Shown piece by piece: positions 20,608-29,297 of a DNA stretch of 64,000 nucleotides. A program made the position numbers and the translations under genes. Below the pieces are notes generated by a model that ran no database searches, had not been told where the DNA came from, and was given only the letters and a program-made list of their open reading frames with translations. Source of the DNA: Phycisphaerae bacterium (GTDB taxonomy: Bacteria; Chloroflexota; Anaerolineae; 4572-78; J111); assembly GCA_028285035.1 (NCBI GenBank), contig JANQQF010000182.1, forward strand, positions 30,010-94,009. The letters run 5' to 3'. Every line of letters starts with the position of its first letter. Position 1 is the first letter of the stretch.

Positions 20608-21260
20608 TTTTAGCCATTGACACTGCAACCCAATATGCCAGCCTCGCTTTATATCGTTCAAACGGCATCTTTGCCGAGGACTCCTGGTTTTCTGGTCGCA
20701 AACATACTCAGGAACTAACGCCACGCATCACCAGAATGTTAACGTTAGCCGAATTGGAGGTGGCTGATCTTGATGCTTTAGCCGTTGCCTTAGGACCAGG
20801 TTCGTTCACAGGGTTGCGCATCGGGTTAGCCGTAGCCAAAGGAATGGCCCTTCCCCATAAACTTCCGGTCATCGGAGTCCCCACCCTTGATATTCTAGCC
20901 CATCCCTTCAAGGATTTTGGTCTACCTGTTTGGACAATTGCTGAGGCAGGTCGAGGCCGAATTTTGGCCACCTGTTACAATCATGTCGAAGATCAATGGC
21001 AAGCGTTGATAGACCCTTATGTGACCAACTTCAGCGAGTTAGCCCTAAAAATTGATACTCACGCCTTATGTGTCGGCGAAATCGACACCGAAGCCGCCCA
21101 ACTCTTGCAACGCCAATCCAACCAAAACGCATATGTCGTCCCTCCTGCGGCCCGCTTACGACGTGCTGGCTATTTGGCCGAAATTGCCGCCCACCGACTT
21201 GAGGCCAGCTACGAAGATGATCCTGATACCCTTGTTCCGATTTACACATCAACGCCTTAG
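20604..21260 (+). CDS. tsaB: tRNA threonylcarbamoyladenosine biosynthesis protein TsaB
   Basis: A 218-residue ASKHA-fold protein, the non-catalytic partner that dimerises with TsaD. Typical motifs are ILAIDTATQYASLAL at the start, RKHTQELTPRITRML, and the diagnostic ALGPGSFTGLRIGLAVAKGMA near residue 70. It overlaps the tsaE stop by four bases and is followed 21 bases later by the acetyltransferase, the usual tsaE-tsaB-rimI order. Length is normal for the family. Confidence 0.95.
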   Translation: MILAIDTATQYASLALYRSNGIFAEDSWFSGRKHTQELTPRITRMLTLAELEVADLDALAVALGPGSFTGLRIGLAVAKGMALPHKLPVIGVPTLDILAHPFKDFGLPVWTIAEAGRGRILATCYNHVEDQWQALIDPYVTNFSELALKIDTHALCVGEIDTEAAQLLQRQSNQNAYVVPPAARLRRAGYLAEIAAHRLEASYEDDPDTLVPIYTSTP

Positions 21261-21281
21261 CCACAACTCAGTAATTAGCAA

Positions 21282-21857
21282 ATGAAAATTAGGTCAACTA
21301 CCTCACACTCATTTCCTTTCACGATTGAGCCAATGCAATTGTCTGACCTTAAGGCGGTCGATCAATTAGAAGCCGCCGCGTATGGGGTACATCAGCCCCA
21401 AAGTAATTACAAACACGATTTACAACAAAATCAATTATCTCATCACTTTGTCTTGAAATTATCAGCTCCCAAAATCATTATTGGGCACGCGGCCCTATGG
21501 CTTCTGGCTGATGAAATTCATATCAGTTCCATTGCGGTTAATCCTGATTGGCAACGGCTTGGTTTGAGCGAATGGCTACTTTTAACCTTGCTTGACAAGG
21601 GAGAACAGCTTGGCGGTGTTGTTGCCACGCTGGAGGTCCGTCCGTCCAATCAACCCGCGCTTGGTTTATATGAGAAGTATCAATTTGAGGAAATTGGTCG
21701 CCGCCCCCATTACTATCGAGACAATGATGAGGATGCTCTAATTTTAACAACACCCGCCGTCAATACCCCGACATATCAAGACTTGCTCTCACAAAATCGA
21801 GACACTTTAAAGAATCGCCTTATTGAAATTGTAGACAAAATCAATCAGTTTGACTAA
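21282..21857 (+). CDS. GNAT N-acetyltransferase, RimI-like
   Basis: A 191-residue GNAT-fold enzyme. The acetyl-CoA-binding core reads EIHISSIAVNPDWQRLGLSEWLL (shown here as adjoining segments around residue 80-100), with QRLGLSE as the pyrophosphate loop, then LEVRPSNQPALGLYEKYQFEEIGRRPHYY, the conserved RimI-like ending. RimI acetylates the N-terminal alanine of ribosomal protein S18, and the gene commonly follows tsaB. The relatively long C-terminal tail (~155-191) is unusual, so substrate equivalence with RimI is not certain. Confidence 0.85.
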   Translation: MKIRSTTSHSFPFTIEPMQLSDLKAVDQLEAAAYGVHQPQSNYKHDLQQNQLSHHFVLKLSAPKIIIGHAALWLLADEIHISSIAVNPDWQRLGLSEWLLLTLLDKGEQLGGVVATLEVRPSNQPALGLYEKYQFEEIGRRPHYYRDNDEDALILTTPAVNTPTYQDLLSQNRDTLKNRLIEIVDKINQFD

Positions 21858-21889
21858 AATATTGCTATCCCCGACATAAGGTTATCAAT

Positions 21890-22759
21890 ATGACCAATCC
21901 ATTCATTGAATTCCAAAGTCAGATTGAAGCGGTAAAAACTCGCTGCTCCAGTGGCGAAATTGATGAGGCTGAGCGAGATAAAATTTTGCGGGGGATGCAG
22001 CTAACCGACCCAACTTGGGGTGATGTTTGGATGTTAAGCCCCAATAATATTTGGTTTCGTAAGGCCAAAGGCAGCAAAAGCTGGATCGCTGATTATCCGA
22101 TTGAGTTAGTCGATCCCACCACTTTACCTGACATCTCAGAGATGACCCTACCACAGGTGGCCCACGCGGTACACGATTGTGCTCGCTGTAGTCTCCATCA
22201 AGAACGAAATCGAGCTGTGCTTGGTGAAGGACCAACGCCAGCGGATATTATGTTGATCGGTGAGGGGCCAGGGTTTAATGAGGACAAGCAGGCCCGTCCG
22301 TTTGTCGGGGCGGCGGGTCGCTTTTTGGAGGAGTTGTTAGGCAGCATCAACTACAAACGTACCGATGTCTTTATCACTAATGTGGTCAAATGCCGTCCTC
22401 CCAACAATCGGGATCCTCAGCCAGATGAACTCAGCGCATGTCAAGATTACCTTGAACGACAAATCGAGCTTGTTGACCCAAAAGTGATTGTCACCCTTGG
22501 TCGATTCTCGATGTACCGTTATTTCCCCGGTGCCTCTATCACCCGCATCCACGGCCAGCCCAAACGCGTCGATAACCGCCTAATCGTGCCAATGTTTCAT
22601 CCGGCTGCTGCCTTGCATCAAGCCCGCTGGAAACCGCTCATTGAGGAAGATTTCAAACGATTGCCTGAATTTATTGCGCAGGCCACCTCTTTTGGGGAAG
22701 AGGCCGAGGTCAATGATACCAATGAGGATGAAGACGCAGAGCAATTGAGTTTATTCTAG
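21890..22759 (+). CDS. Family 4 uracil-DNA glycosylase with N-terminal extension
   Basis: A 289-residue DNA repair enzyme that excises uracil from DNA. The catalytic domain starts near residue 88 with CARCSLHQERNRAVLGEGP and continues with GEGPGFNEDKQARPFVGAAG, NVVKCRPPNNRDP and the C-terminal HPAAALH motif. Cysteines in CARC, VKCRPP and SACQDY match the four ligands of the family's Fe-S cluster. An extra ~85 residues at the N-terminus are not part of the usual ~200-residue enzyme and contain a small helical region then WMLSPNNIWFRKAKGSKSW. The acidic tail ends QLSLF, a sequence resembling the QLxLF clamp-binding motif, suggesting contact with the replication sliding clamp. Confidence 0.9.
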   Translation: MTNPFIEFQSQIEAVKTRCSSGEIDEAERDKILRGMQLTDPTWGDVWMLSPNNIWFRKAKGSKSWIADYPIELVDPTTLPDISEMTLPQVAHAVHDCARCSLHQERNRAVLGEGPTPADIMLIGEGPGFNEDKQARPFVGAAGRFLEELLGSINYKRTDVFITNVVKCRPPNNRDPQPDELSACQDYLERQIELVDPKVIVTLGRFSMYRYFPGASITRIHGQPKRVDNRLIVPMFHPAAALHQARWKPLIEEDFKRLPEFIAQATSFGEEAEVNDTNEDEDAEQLSLF

Positions 22760-22810
22760 GATTATGTTAATATTTGGATATGGATTGTGGTTGTAAAAGA
22801 GGTAAGTCCG

Positions 22811-23779
22811 ATGACATCATCACTCATTTTGAATAGTTTAGAGATCAAGAATTTCCGCGCATTTCGCCATTTGCAAATCGAGCGATTAGGACGAGTGAAT
22901 TTGATTGTGGGTAAGAATAATGTGGGGAAGACGTCGCTGTTGGAGGCGTTGCAACTGTATGCTACTGCAGGAAATCAAAGAATCATAGAGGATTTACTTG
23001 CAGGTCGAAAAGAAGATATTTACACTCACCAAGCCAAACTTTCAGCAAGAGATCGCCAAGTATTGACTATTAAAAATCTTTTATCTGGACGTAAGCCTAT
23101 TACTGATGAGCTTATTGATCCCATTCAAATTGGTGATTTTAACTCAAATCGAGATTTATTATCTCTTCAGGTTTCATTAGATCCAAACACCGTTAAAATT
23201 TCATCCAGCACCTCAGATACACATCATTATATTTTTATCGCTGCAACAGGCTTACACGATCAAATTATTCGCCAGCTTTGGGATAACATTGCTCTAACAA
23301 ATCTTGAAACAGATATTCTGGCTGCTCTACAGATTATTGCACCATTTATAGAACGGATTAATCTAATTGGGTCTCAACGTACACCAATTGCCAGAGCAAC
23401 AAATTTTGATGACCCAGTTCCCCTAGGCAGTCTTGGCGAAGGGATGAATCGAATCTTCGGGGTTGTTCTAGCATTGGTTAACGCAAAAGATGGCTTTTTA
23501 CTAATCGATGAAATTGACAGCGGCTTACACTATTCAGTGCAAACCAAGCTATGGCGATTGATTTTTGAGGTAGCACGACGACTGAATGTGCAAGTGTTTG
23601 CTACAACACACAGTTGGGATTGTATTGAAGCCTTTCAAGAAGCAGCCCGCGAGGATGAGGCAGAAGGACTGCTGATTAGTTTACGCCGTAAGCAACCGGA
23701 TGAAGATGATATTGTGGCCATCATCATCGATGAGAGTGAATTGGATGTTGTCACTCGTGAACAAATCGAGGTTCGCTAA
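22811..23779 (+). CDS. OLD-like AAA ATPase paired with a TOPRIM-like partner
   Basis: About 322 residues of ABC/SMC-type ATPase. Motifs in order: LEIKNFRAFRHLQI, Walker A GKNNVGKTS (~30-38), signature-like GEGMNR (~208), Walker B FLLIDEIDSGLH (~225-236) and the H-loop TTHSWD (~262). No long coiled coil separates the two halves, so it belongs with compact AAA_15/AAA_21 ATPases of the OLD type and not SMC proteins. The start at 22811 follows AGAGGTAAG and is preferred to one eight codons earlier. The next gene begins two bases after the stop and encodes what would be the nuclease-like half of a split OLD pair, but that gene is broken. Confidence 0.8.
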   Translation: MTSSLILNSLEIKNFRAFRHLQIERLGRVNLIVGKNNVGKTSLLEALQLYATAGNQRIIEDLLAGRKEDIYTHQAKLSARDRQVLTIKNLLSGRKPITDELIDPIQIGDFNSNRDLLSLQVSLDPNTVKISSSTSDTHHYIFIAATGLHDQIIRQLWDNIALTNLETDILAALQIIAPFIERINLIGSQRTPIARATNFDDPVPLGSLGEGMNRIFGVVLALVNAKDGFLLIDEIDSGLHYSVQTKLWRLIFEVARRLNVQVFATTHSWDCIEAFQEAAREDEAEGLLISLRRKQPDEDDIVAIIIDESELDVVTREQIEVR

Positions 23780-23781
23780 CA

Positions 23782-24413
23782 ATGTCTGATAACAACTTAT
23801 TATTTGTTGAAGGCCGCGATGATGAACACGTCTTTAAACAGCTTCTTGGGCATTATCAAGTTCCTGAAGGATTCAAAATTCAAGACAAACAAGGTATTGA
23901 TAAATTACTTGCTACACTCCCTACAACTCTGAGGGTGAATAGTGAATTAGATCGACTTGGCATTGTAATCGATGCTGACCTCAATCTTGGAGCCCGCTGG
24001 GATGCACTAAAAACATCTGACAGAAGGCAGGTAACGTTCAAAATCTACCAGATACACCAAACCCCGAGGGCACAATCATAACTATTGAGAAACCTGATAA
24101 AGTCATTACTGTTGGGGTCTGGCTAATGCCAAATAATACCTTACCTGGAATGCTAGAAGACTTTGTCAGCTATCTCGTCCCACAAAATGACACCCTCTGG
24201 CAAAAGGCAGATCATTGTCTTGATCAAATTTCAGATGAAGAGCAATGATTTCCCAGAGAACATCGAATCAAAGCTCGACTTTATACATGGTTGGCTTGGC
24301 AAAAAGAGCCGGGCAAGCCATTTGGATTAGCCATAAAAGCCAAATATTTGGATGCTAACTCGCCCGAAGCTGAGAAATTTATCACTTGGATAAAACGGTT
24401 ATTTGATTTGTAA
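23782..24413 (+). pseudogene. Disrupted DUF3226/TOPRIM-like protein (frameshift plus nonsense)
   Basis: The first ~80 codons read in one frame: LLFVEGRDDEHVFKQLL, with the TOPRIM-type acidic residue (E of VEG), then LGIVIDAD with the D-x-D. Around 24020-24030 the family sequence moves to another frame, where it continues as NLPDTPNPEGTII and VGVWLMPNNTLPGMLEDFV, typical of DUF3226. That frame is stopped by a TGA at 24246-24248, after which it resumes (FPREHRIKARLYTWLAWQ) to the natural end TAA at 24411. Two independent lesions suggest decay, though sequencing error cannot be excluded. The intact protein would be ~210 residues and would pair with the ATPase two bases upstream, as in OLD-like or PARIS-like split ATPase/TOPRIM systems. 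Confidence 0.8.
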
Positions 24414-24495
24414 TCTCGTTTGCCACAGTGCCACAACCCCTTATAATAAGCCCAAATTTTGCACGCAAAACTAAATCACCGTACAAAGGAGTAAT

Positions 24496-26118
24496 ATGAT
24501 GCAAGGTTTAATGATGGATTACCCCCTAACCATCGACCGTATCCTGGAATTCGCCAATCGGATGTTTCCTCGCAAACAAATTATCACCCGAATGCCTGAT
24601 GGGTCCACTCATCGTTATAGCTACAACGACCTGTATAAACGCGTAAAAAAGTTAGCCAATGTCCTAGGCCTGCTTGGTGTGCAGCCCGGTGACCGAGTTG
24701 GCACGTTTGCGTGGAATAATTATCAACATCTTGAACTTTACTACGCCATCCCCTGTAGCGGCGCGGTATGCCACACCTTAAATATTCGTCTCTCTCCCGA
24801 TCAACTGGCCTACATCGTTAATCATGCCGAAGATAAAGTTGTTTTTGTTGATGGCACTTTATTACCTCTTTTTGAAAAAGTCGTCAATGATTTAACCACA
24901 GTCGAAAAATATGTTCTGTTCAACGTTGATAAAGATGTTGAAACCAGCTTGCCAAATGTTTTATATTATGAAGATTTACTGGCCGAAGCTGATGATGAGT
25001 ATGAGTGGAACATTACCGATGAAAATATGGCTTCGGGGATGTGCTACACCAGTGGCACAACAGGTAATCCAAAGGGGGCGCTATACAGCCATCGATCAAC
25101 CTACTTGCACGCGATGGGCACGAATCTTGCCTCCAGTTTAGGGTTTACCGAAGCCGATACTGCATTATTGATTGTTCCTCAATTCCACGTTATGGCCTGG
25201 GGCTTCCCTTACTCGGCCTTATTTGCTGGAGCAAATGTTGTCATGCCAGGTCAGCATCTCCAACCGGGTCCATTGATTGAAATGTTGACAGAGGAGAAAG
25301 TAACCGTTGCCAATGGTGTGCCCACCATCTGGACAGGCGTTTTGCAAGAACTTCGAGCTAATCCGCGTGATATTTCATCAGTTCGAGCTTTAGTCATTGG
25401 CGGTTCGGCCCTCCCCCGGGGGATGATTGAAGGCTATGAAAAAGAGTTTGGTATCCCCACCTTACACGCTTGGGGAATGACTGAAATGTCGCCTTTAGGC
25501 ACTGTCTCCAAATTGCAACAGCATCACCTTAAGCTTTCGCCCAAGGAACAAATGGATATCCGGGCTAAGCAAGGTTATGCCCTGAACATTGTGGAAATGC
25601 GCACGGTAGGCGACGATGGGCAAGAGTTGCCACGGGATGGCAAGACAATGGGCGAAATTCAGGTCAAAGGACCCTGCATCATTCAAAGTTACTACCGCGC
25701 TGAAGCTGATACCTTCACCGAGGATGGTTGGTTCCGTACTGGCGATGTTGGAATTATCGATGAAGACGGCTACATGCAAATCACTGATCGCACGAAAGAT
25801 TTGATCAAGAGTGGTGGGGAGTGGATTTCCAGCGTCGATCTAGAGAATATGCTGATGGGGCATCCCGATATTCTCGAGGCGGCTGTTATCGCTATTCCTG
25901 ATGCCAAATGGGATGAGCGCCCACTGGCCGCCATCGTTCTCACCGATAAATCTGAAGGTATAACCGAAGAGAAGCTACGAGATTATCTCGCCCCCAACTT
26001 CGCTAAATTCCAGTTGCCCGACAAATTTATTTTTATCGATGAGGTCCCAAAAACCAGTACTGGTAAATTTGATAAAAAAGTATTACGTGGTCAATATGCT
26101 GAAGGAGCTTTAGGATAA
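24496..26118 (+). CDS. Fatty-acid--CoA ligase (AMP-binding enzyme)
   Basis: A 540-residue member of the adenylate-forming superfamily that activates a carboxylic acid with ATP and joins it to CoA. The P-loop-like motif [18 protein letters not shown] (~182-199), [29 protein letters not shown], the hinge [15 protein letters not shown] and the C-terminal catalytic lysine in [10 protein letters not shown] are all present. The sequence resembles medium/long-chain fatty acid enzymes of the FadD/FadK type; the exact chain length is not predictable. AAAGGAG lies four bases before the ATG. Its TAA overlaps the ATG of the next gene (TAATG), indicating coupled expression. Confidence 0.9.
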   Translation: MMQGLMMDYPLTIDRILEFANRMFPRKQIITRMPDGSTHRYSYNDLYKRVKKLANVLGLLGVQPGDRVGTFAWNNYQHLELYYAIPCSGAVCHTLNIRLSPDQLAYIVNHAEDKVVFVDGTLLPLFEKVVNDLTTVEKYVLFNVDKDVETSLPNVLYYEDLLAEADDEYEWNITDENMASGMCYTSGTTGNPKGALYSHRSTYLHAMGTNLASSLGFTEADTALLIVPQFHVMAWGFPYSALFAGANVVMPGQHLQPGPLIEMLTEEKVTVANGVPTIWTGVLQELRANPRDISSVRALVIGGSALPRGMIEGYEKEFGIPTLHAWGMTEMSPLGTVSKLQQHHLKLSPKEQMDIRAKQGYALNIVEMRTVGDDGQELPRDGKTMGEIQVKGPCIIQSYYRAEADTFTEDGWFRTGDVGIIDEDGYMQITDRTKDLIKSGGEWISSVDLENMLMGHPDILEAAVIAIPDAKWDERPLAAIVLTDKSEGITEEKLRDYLAPNFAKFQLPDKFIFIDEVPKTSTGKFDKKVLRGQYAEGALG

Positions 26119-27098
26119 TGAAGGCCATTCTTTGCAATGATTGGGGAAAGCCTGATGATTTAGTGTTAGCTGATGTACCTAGCCCGGTCCCTGGTCCGGG
26201 TGAAATTCTCCTTGGCATCCACGCCTGCGGCATCAATTTTGCTGACACGGTGATGATTGCCGGACAATATCAAGTCCGCCCCCCCCATCCTTTTAGCCCA
26301 GGATTGGAAGTGGCGGGTGAGGTGCTTGAAGTGGGCGAGGGTGTCACGCAAGTTAAGCTAGGTGATCGAGTTATGGCCGTCTGTGGGTATGGTGGCTATG
26401 CCGAAGAGCTAGTTATTCCAGCCAGTTTAGCAGTGCCTATTCCTGACTCAATGGATTATGCGACCGCCGCTAGTTTTGCTGTGGCCTACGGAACATCGCA
26501 CATCGCCCTCACGCATCGTGGCCAGTTGCAAGCCGGCGAAGTGCTGCTTGTCCACGGAGCCGCAGGGGGCGTTGGTTTAACGGCGGTCGAATTAGGCAAA
26601 CTTCTAGGCGCAACAGTCATCGCCACGGCTAGTACCCAAGCTAAACTTGATTTGGTGGCCAAATATGGGGCCGACCATCTCATCAATTATAAGGAAGAGG
26701 ATTTTCGGACACGGGTCAAAGAGTTAACTAATGGCAAGGGGGCTGATGTCATTTATGATCCAGTGGGCGGTGATGTGTTTGCCCAATCATTACGGTGTAT
26801 CAACTGGCGAGGCCGTTTACTGGTAATTGGATTTGCTGGCGGGCAGATCCCGCAGGCTCCAGCCAATATTCTACTAGTCAAAAATATTAGTGTTGTGGGG
26901 GTCCATTGGGGGGCTTATCTCGACCGTGAGCCTGAGGTCATGCAATCTTCTCTCGCTCAGCTCGTTGAATGGCACGCTGCTGGCAAGCTTTCACCTCACA
27001 TTTCTCATCGATTGCCTCTAGAAGAGGCGAGCACTGCATTAAACATGCTAATTAATCGTCAAGCGACTGGAAAAATTGTCTTGGACATCCGAGCTTAA
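26118..27098 (+). CDS. Zinc-free NADPH:quinone oxidoreductase (MDR family)
   Basis: A 326-residue medium-chain reductase. The GroES-like N-terminal domain contains GINFADTVMIAGQYQVRPPHPF, and the Rossmann domain has VLLVHGAAGGVGLTAVELGKLLGATVIATAS (given here as a description of the segment from ~140), with the AAGGVG dinucleotide loop. DPVGGDVF and the ending ATGKIVLDI are typical of the quinone oxidoreductase subgroup. Zinc-binding cysteines are absent. It likely reduces quinones or enoyl-type substrates with NADPH, and coupling to the acyl-CoA ligase hints at a lipid or carboxylate pathway. A terminator closes the two-gene operon. Confidence 0.88.
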   Translation: MKAILCNDWGKPDDLVLADVPSPVPGPGEILLGIHACGINFADTVMIAGQYQVRPPHPFSPGLEVAGEVLEVGEGVTQVKLGDRVMAVCGYGGYAEELVIPASLAVPIPDSMDYATAASFAVAYGTSHIALTHRGQLQAGEVLLVHGAAGGVGLTAVELGKLLGATVIATASTQAKLDLVAKYGADHLINYKEEDFRTRVKELTNGKGADVIYDPVGGDVFAQSLRCINWRGRLLVIGFAGGQIPQAPANILLVKNISVVGVHWGAYLDREPEVMQSSLAQLVEWHAAGKLSPHISHRLPLEEASTALNMLINRQATGKIVLDIRA

Positions 27099-27108
27099 AT
27101 CAAATGAT

Positions 27109-27140
27109 ACAGGGTTCAAATTGAACCCTGTGTTTATTTA
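27109..27140 (+). terminator. Terminator after the ligase-oxidoreductase operon
   Basis: ACAGGGTTCAA pairs with TTGAACCCTGT (27109-27131) around a one-to-two-base centre; the following T-rich tract (GTTTATTTAT) is weak. Confidence 0.65.
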
Positions 27141-27149
27141 TGAAAAGAT

Positions 27150-27503
27150 ATGATGAATATTTCCGATATTGATATTATGCGTGATGGGGGAACCATCATC
27201 TTCACGATTACAGATGATGGGTGGATTACGGACTATAGTTTACAAAGTCCATTCCTTGGTGAGCCGCGTCCCATTTTTTTGGGGAGGAAGCAATTAGGGT
27301 TCGACTCATCTGAGGAAAAAGAGCTTTTGACTACATTAAAAGCTTGGTATGCCACAGAGGTTGATGAGACATTAGCCGCTGCCATTACAGAATTGGAAAA
27401 TCCGCCATTTGAATTCAAACGCACAGAAATTCATCAACAAGCTAGGCCTTATTTTTTGATAAAGACGGTCATTGATTGTTTGTCAAAGCGACAAACTGAC
27501 TAA
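27150..27503 (+). CDS. Hypothetical protein
   Basis: A 117-residue soluble protein of mixed alpha/beta prediction, without signal peptide, membrane segment or recognised motif. The first half reads as beta strands (GGTIIFTITDDGWITDYSL) and the second as helices with many acidic residues. Two ATGs are adjacent (27150 and 27153) without a strong ribosome site. It is convergent with the receiver gene, their stops being 12 bases apart. Base composition matches the neighbours. Function not recognised. Confidence 0.5.
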   Translation: MMNISDIDIMRDGGTIIFTITDDGWITDYSLQSPFLGEPRPIFLGRKQLGFDSSEEKELLTTLKAWYATEVDETLAAAITELENPPFEFKRTEIHQQARPYFLIKTVIDCLSKRQTD

Positions 27504-27515
27504 GGACAACGATCC

Positions 27516-27899
27516 TTACTTCACAACTTGAGTTTGCTGCGCGCGCTGCAATAAAATTTTTGTATGCTTGAGCAAAACATCAATAGCAAAGGTCTTACTT
27601 AAATAATCATTTGCCCCTAAATCCATAGCTTTGATAATATCTTCTTCACTGTCTTTGGCAGTCAACATCAAGATAGGCGTATCAGCCAATTCTCGAATAC
27701 GTTGACACACCTGAAATCCATCTAAATAAGGCATCATTACATCAAGAATCACGAGGTCTGGTCGATGTTCATAAAAAGCGCGTAAAGCAGCTTTTCCATC
27801 ATTGGCAATGACGACATCGTAGCCGGCGTTTCCCAAAGCCCGCTTCATCATCCCCGCCAAATCAACATCATCATCAACCAATAAAATTTTGTCACTCAC
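27516..27899 (-). CDS. Stand-alone response regulator receiver protein
   Basis: A 127-residue CheY-like domain with the acidic pair DDD (9-11), the phospho-acceptor Asp53 in LVILDVMMP, the TA switch pair (MLTAKDSEED) and the lysine of LSKTF. In nearly all receivers this last motif is K-P; here it is K-T. There is no output domain. The start is a GTG preceded by GGAGGAGAG. It has no neighbouring kinase, so it presumably receives phosphate from a distant one or from the multi-GAF kinase at 37 kb. Confidence 0.9.
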   Translation of the reverse strand: MSDKILLVDDDVDLAGMMKRALGNAGYDVVIANDGKAALRAFYEHRPDLVILDVMMPYLDGFQVCQRIRELADTPILMLTAKDSEEDIIKAMDLGANDYLSKTFAIDVLLKHTKILLQRAQQTQVVK

Positions 27900-28286
27900 A
27901 GCAGTCTCTCCTCCTCTGGTGATGTTGCGTACATGTACTACAAATATACGGCAACAGTCTCAAATACAAGTTTTTGTACAATCAGTACGAACTTTTGTTT
28001 ATCAGTTAAATTAGACTAACCCCTATCATTCCTTAACATTGTAAATTCTGATAGCTTTCCATTGACAAAGCCGCAAGCTTTTCGTCAGATATACGTCAGG
28101 TTTATGACAAGAAATTTTGATCCATCTCTATTAAACTATATCCAATCTCACATTTTAAGCTTGTTAATGTTTACAGCCGGAACCTTACTTTATACCCACT
28201 CGTCATACCTGATGTGAGAGGGAAAACGTATCAATCAATTATGGATGATAAAAATTTATCACTAATAAATATGGAGGATGTATCAA
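27900..28286. other. AT-rich intergenic region
   Basis: A divergent gap of 387 bases. It contains a possible -35 (TTGACA, 28062-28067) without a convincing -10, and a GGAGG ribosome site at 28273-28277 for the small gene. Nothing else was recognised. Confidence 0.4.
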
Positions 28287-28496
28287 ATGAAAATACGTAA
28301 TTCTACTCCCATTGTTGTTCAAGATGTAGATTGGTCTGATGTTCTAGCTTCAATTTCTGACAAAGATTTAGACTTATTGATTTCGGCGAATACAAAAATG
28401 GGGAATAAAGAAGCGGTCCTTACACGGCAAGAACTTGAGGCCTTTGTTCGCTGGCAGCCTCATCTCGACTCAGTTTCTATAGGATCACAATCCTAA
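28287..28496 (+). CDS. Small hypothetical protein
   Basis: A 69-residue acidic protein (MKIRNSTPIVVQDVDW...) predicted to be mainly helical, with the phrase LDLLISANTKMGNKEAVLTRQELEAFVRW. The ATG at 28287 has GGAGG nine bases upstream, a textbook spacing; an ATG three codons earlier overlaps the ribosome site and is less likely. The clear ribosome site is the main evidence that this short gene is real. It converges on the pentapeptide-repeat gene, 12 bases apart. Function unknown. Confidence 0.5.
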   Translation: MKIRNSTPIVVQDVDWSDVLASISDKDLDLLISANTKMGNKEAVLTRQELEAFVRWQPHLDSVSIGSQS

Positions 28497-28508
28497 TGCT
28501 CAAGTTGA

Positions 28509-29036
28509 TCAACCGTGCTTGGATCCATCAGGCAAAATAGCACCCTTGATGCTTTTTGCCTGATTTAATTGTTCCTCCGATACTTTCGCCCCATTCAAAT
28601 TCGCCCGAACAAAATTCGCGCCTTGCAGATTTCCCCCACGTAAATTGGCAATCGTTAAGCCTGCCCCACTAAATACACTTTCAATCAACTTGGCCCAGCT
28701 TAAATTAGCTTCTGAAAGATTAGCATTACGCAGATTGGCATTCAACAGGCTAACCCCTTCAAGATTAGCTTCACGTAAGTCTGCGCCTAACAGTTGAGCA
28801 TTATCAAGCTTGGCACTCACTAAATTCGCTCGAACTAAATTCGCGCCTGTCAGATCGGCACCCCCCAAATTTACCCCAACCAATTGGGCATTCCGGAGGT
28901 TGGCATATCGCAAATCGACGCGGCTCAAATTTGCACCAACCAAGTTAATTCCAGACAAATCCAAATTACGCAAATCAGGCGTTTCACCTATGCTTCGAGC
29001 ACTTGCAATTCTTTCCATAACATCTGCTTGTTTCAT
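28509..29036 (-). CDS. Pentapeptide-repeat protein
   Basis: A 175-residue protein made almost wholly of A(N/D)Lxx pentapeptides from ~22 to ~160 (for example LDLSGINLVGANLSRVDLR, GADLTGANLVRANLVSAKL), predicting a right-handed quadrilateral beta-helix. A short helical N-terminus (MKQADVMERIASARS) precedes it. Some pentapeptide proteins mimic DNA and protect or inhibit gyrase, but most have unknown roles, and this one lacks a partner gene that would decide. It lies 260 bases downstream of the HerA-nuclease operon on the same strand, separated by a terminator. Confidence 0.9.
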   Translation of the reverse strand: MKQADVMERIASARSIGETPDLRNLDLSGINLVGANLSRVDLRYANLRNAQLVGVNLGGADLTGANLVRANLVSAKLDNAQLLGADLREANLEGVSLLNANLRNANLSEANLSWAKLIESVFSGAGLTIANLRGGNLQGANFVRANLNGAKVSEEQLNQAKSIKGAILPDGSKHG

Positions 29037-29223
29037 AACACTCTATCTTCTGTCAGGGGTGATCTTTTCAATGCGTATTTATGTTTCAAATGATGGTCGA
29101 TAGTCTCACAACTCTAGGTTATGTGAATAATTTATTGGAAATTCAGTAAAGATCAATACATTTGCAGAAGCAGCGGAACACTGCTCAACTGTATCAGTAT
29201 AACATCAATGTCAGATTAACAAC

Positions 29224-29258
29224 AAAAAAGGTTGTGACTCGATCAATCACAACCCTTT
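29224..29258 (-). terminator. Terminator of the HerA-nuclease operon
   Basis: On the minus strand GGTTGTGA pairs with TCACAACC across a 9-base loop and is followed by TTTTTT. It lies 40 bases after the nuclease stop. Confidence 0.85.
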
Positions 29259-29297
29259 TATTGAAAACCACTTGTAGGAGACGTCGATTTAGTCCAT

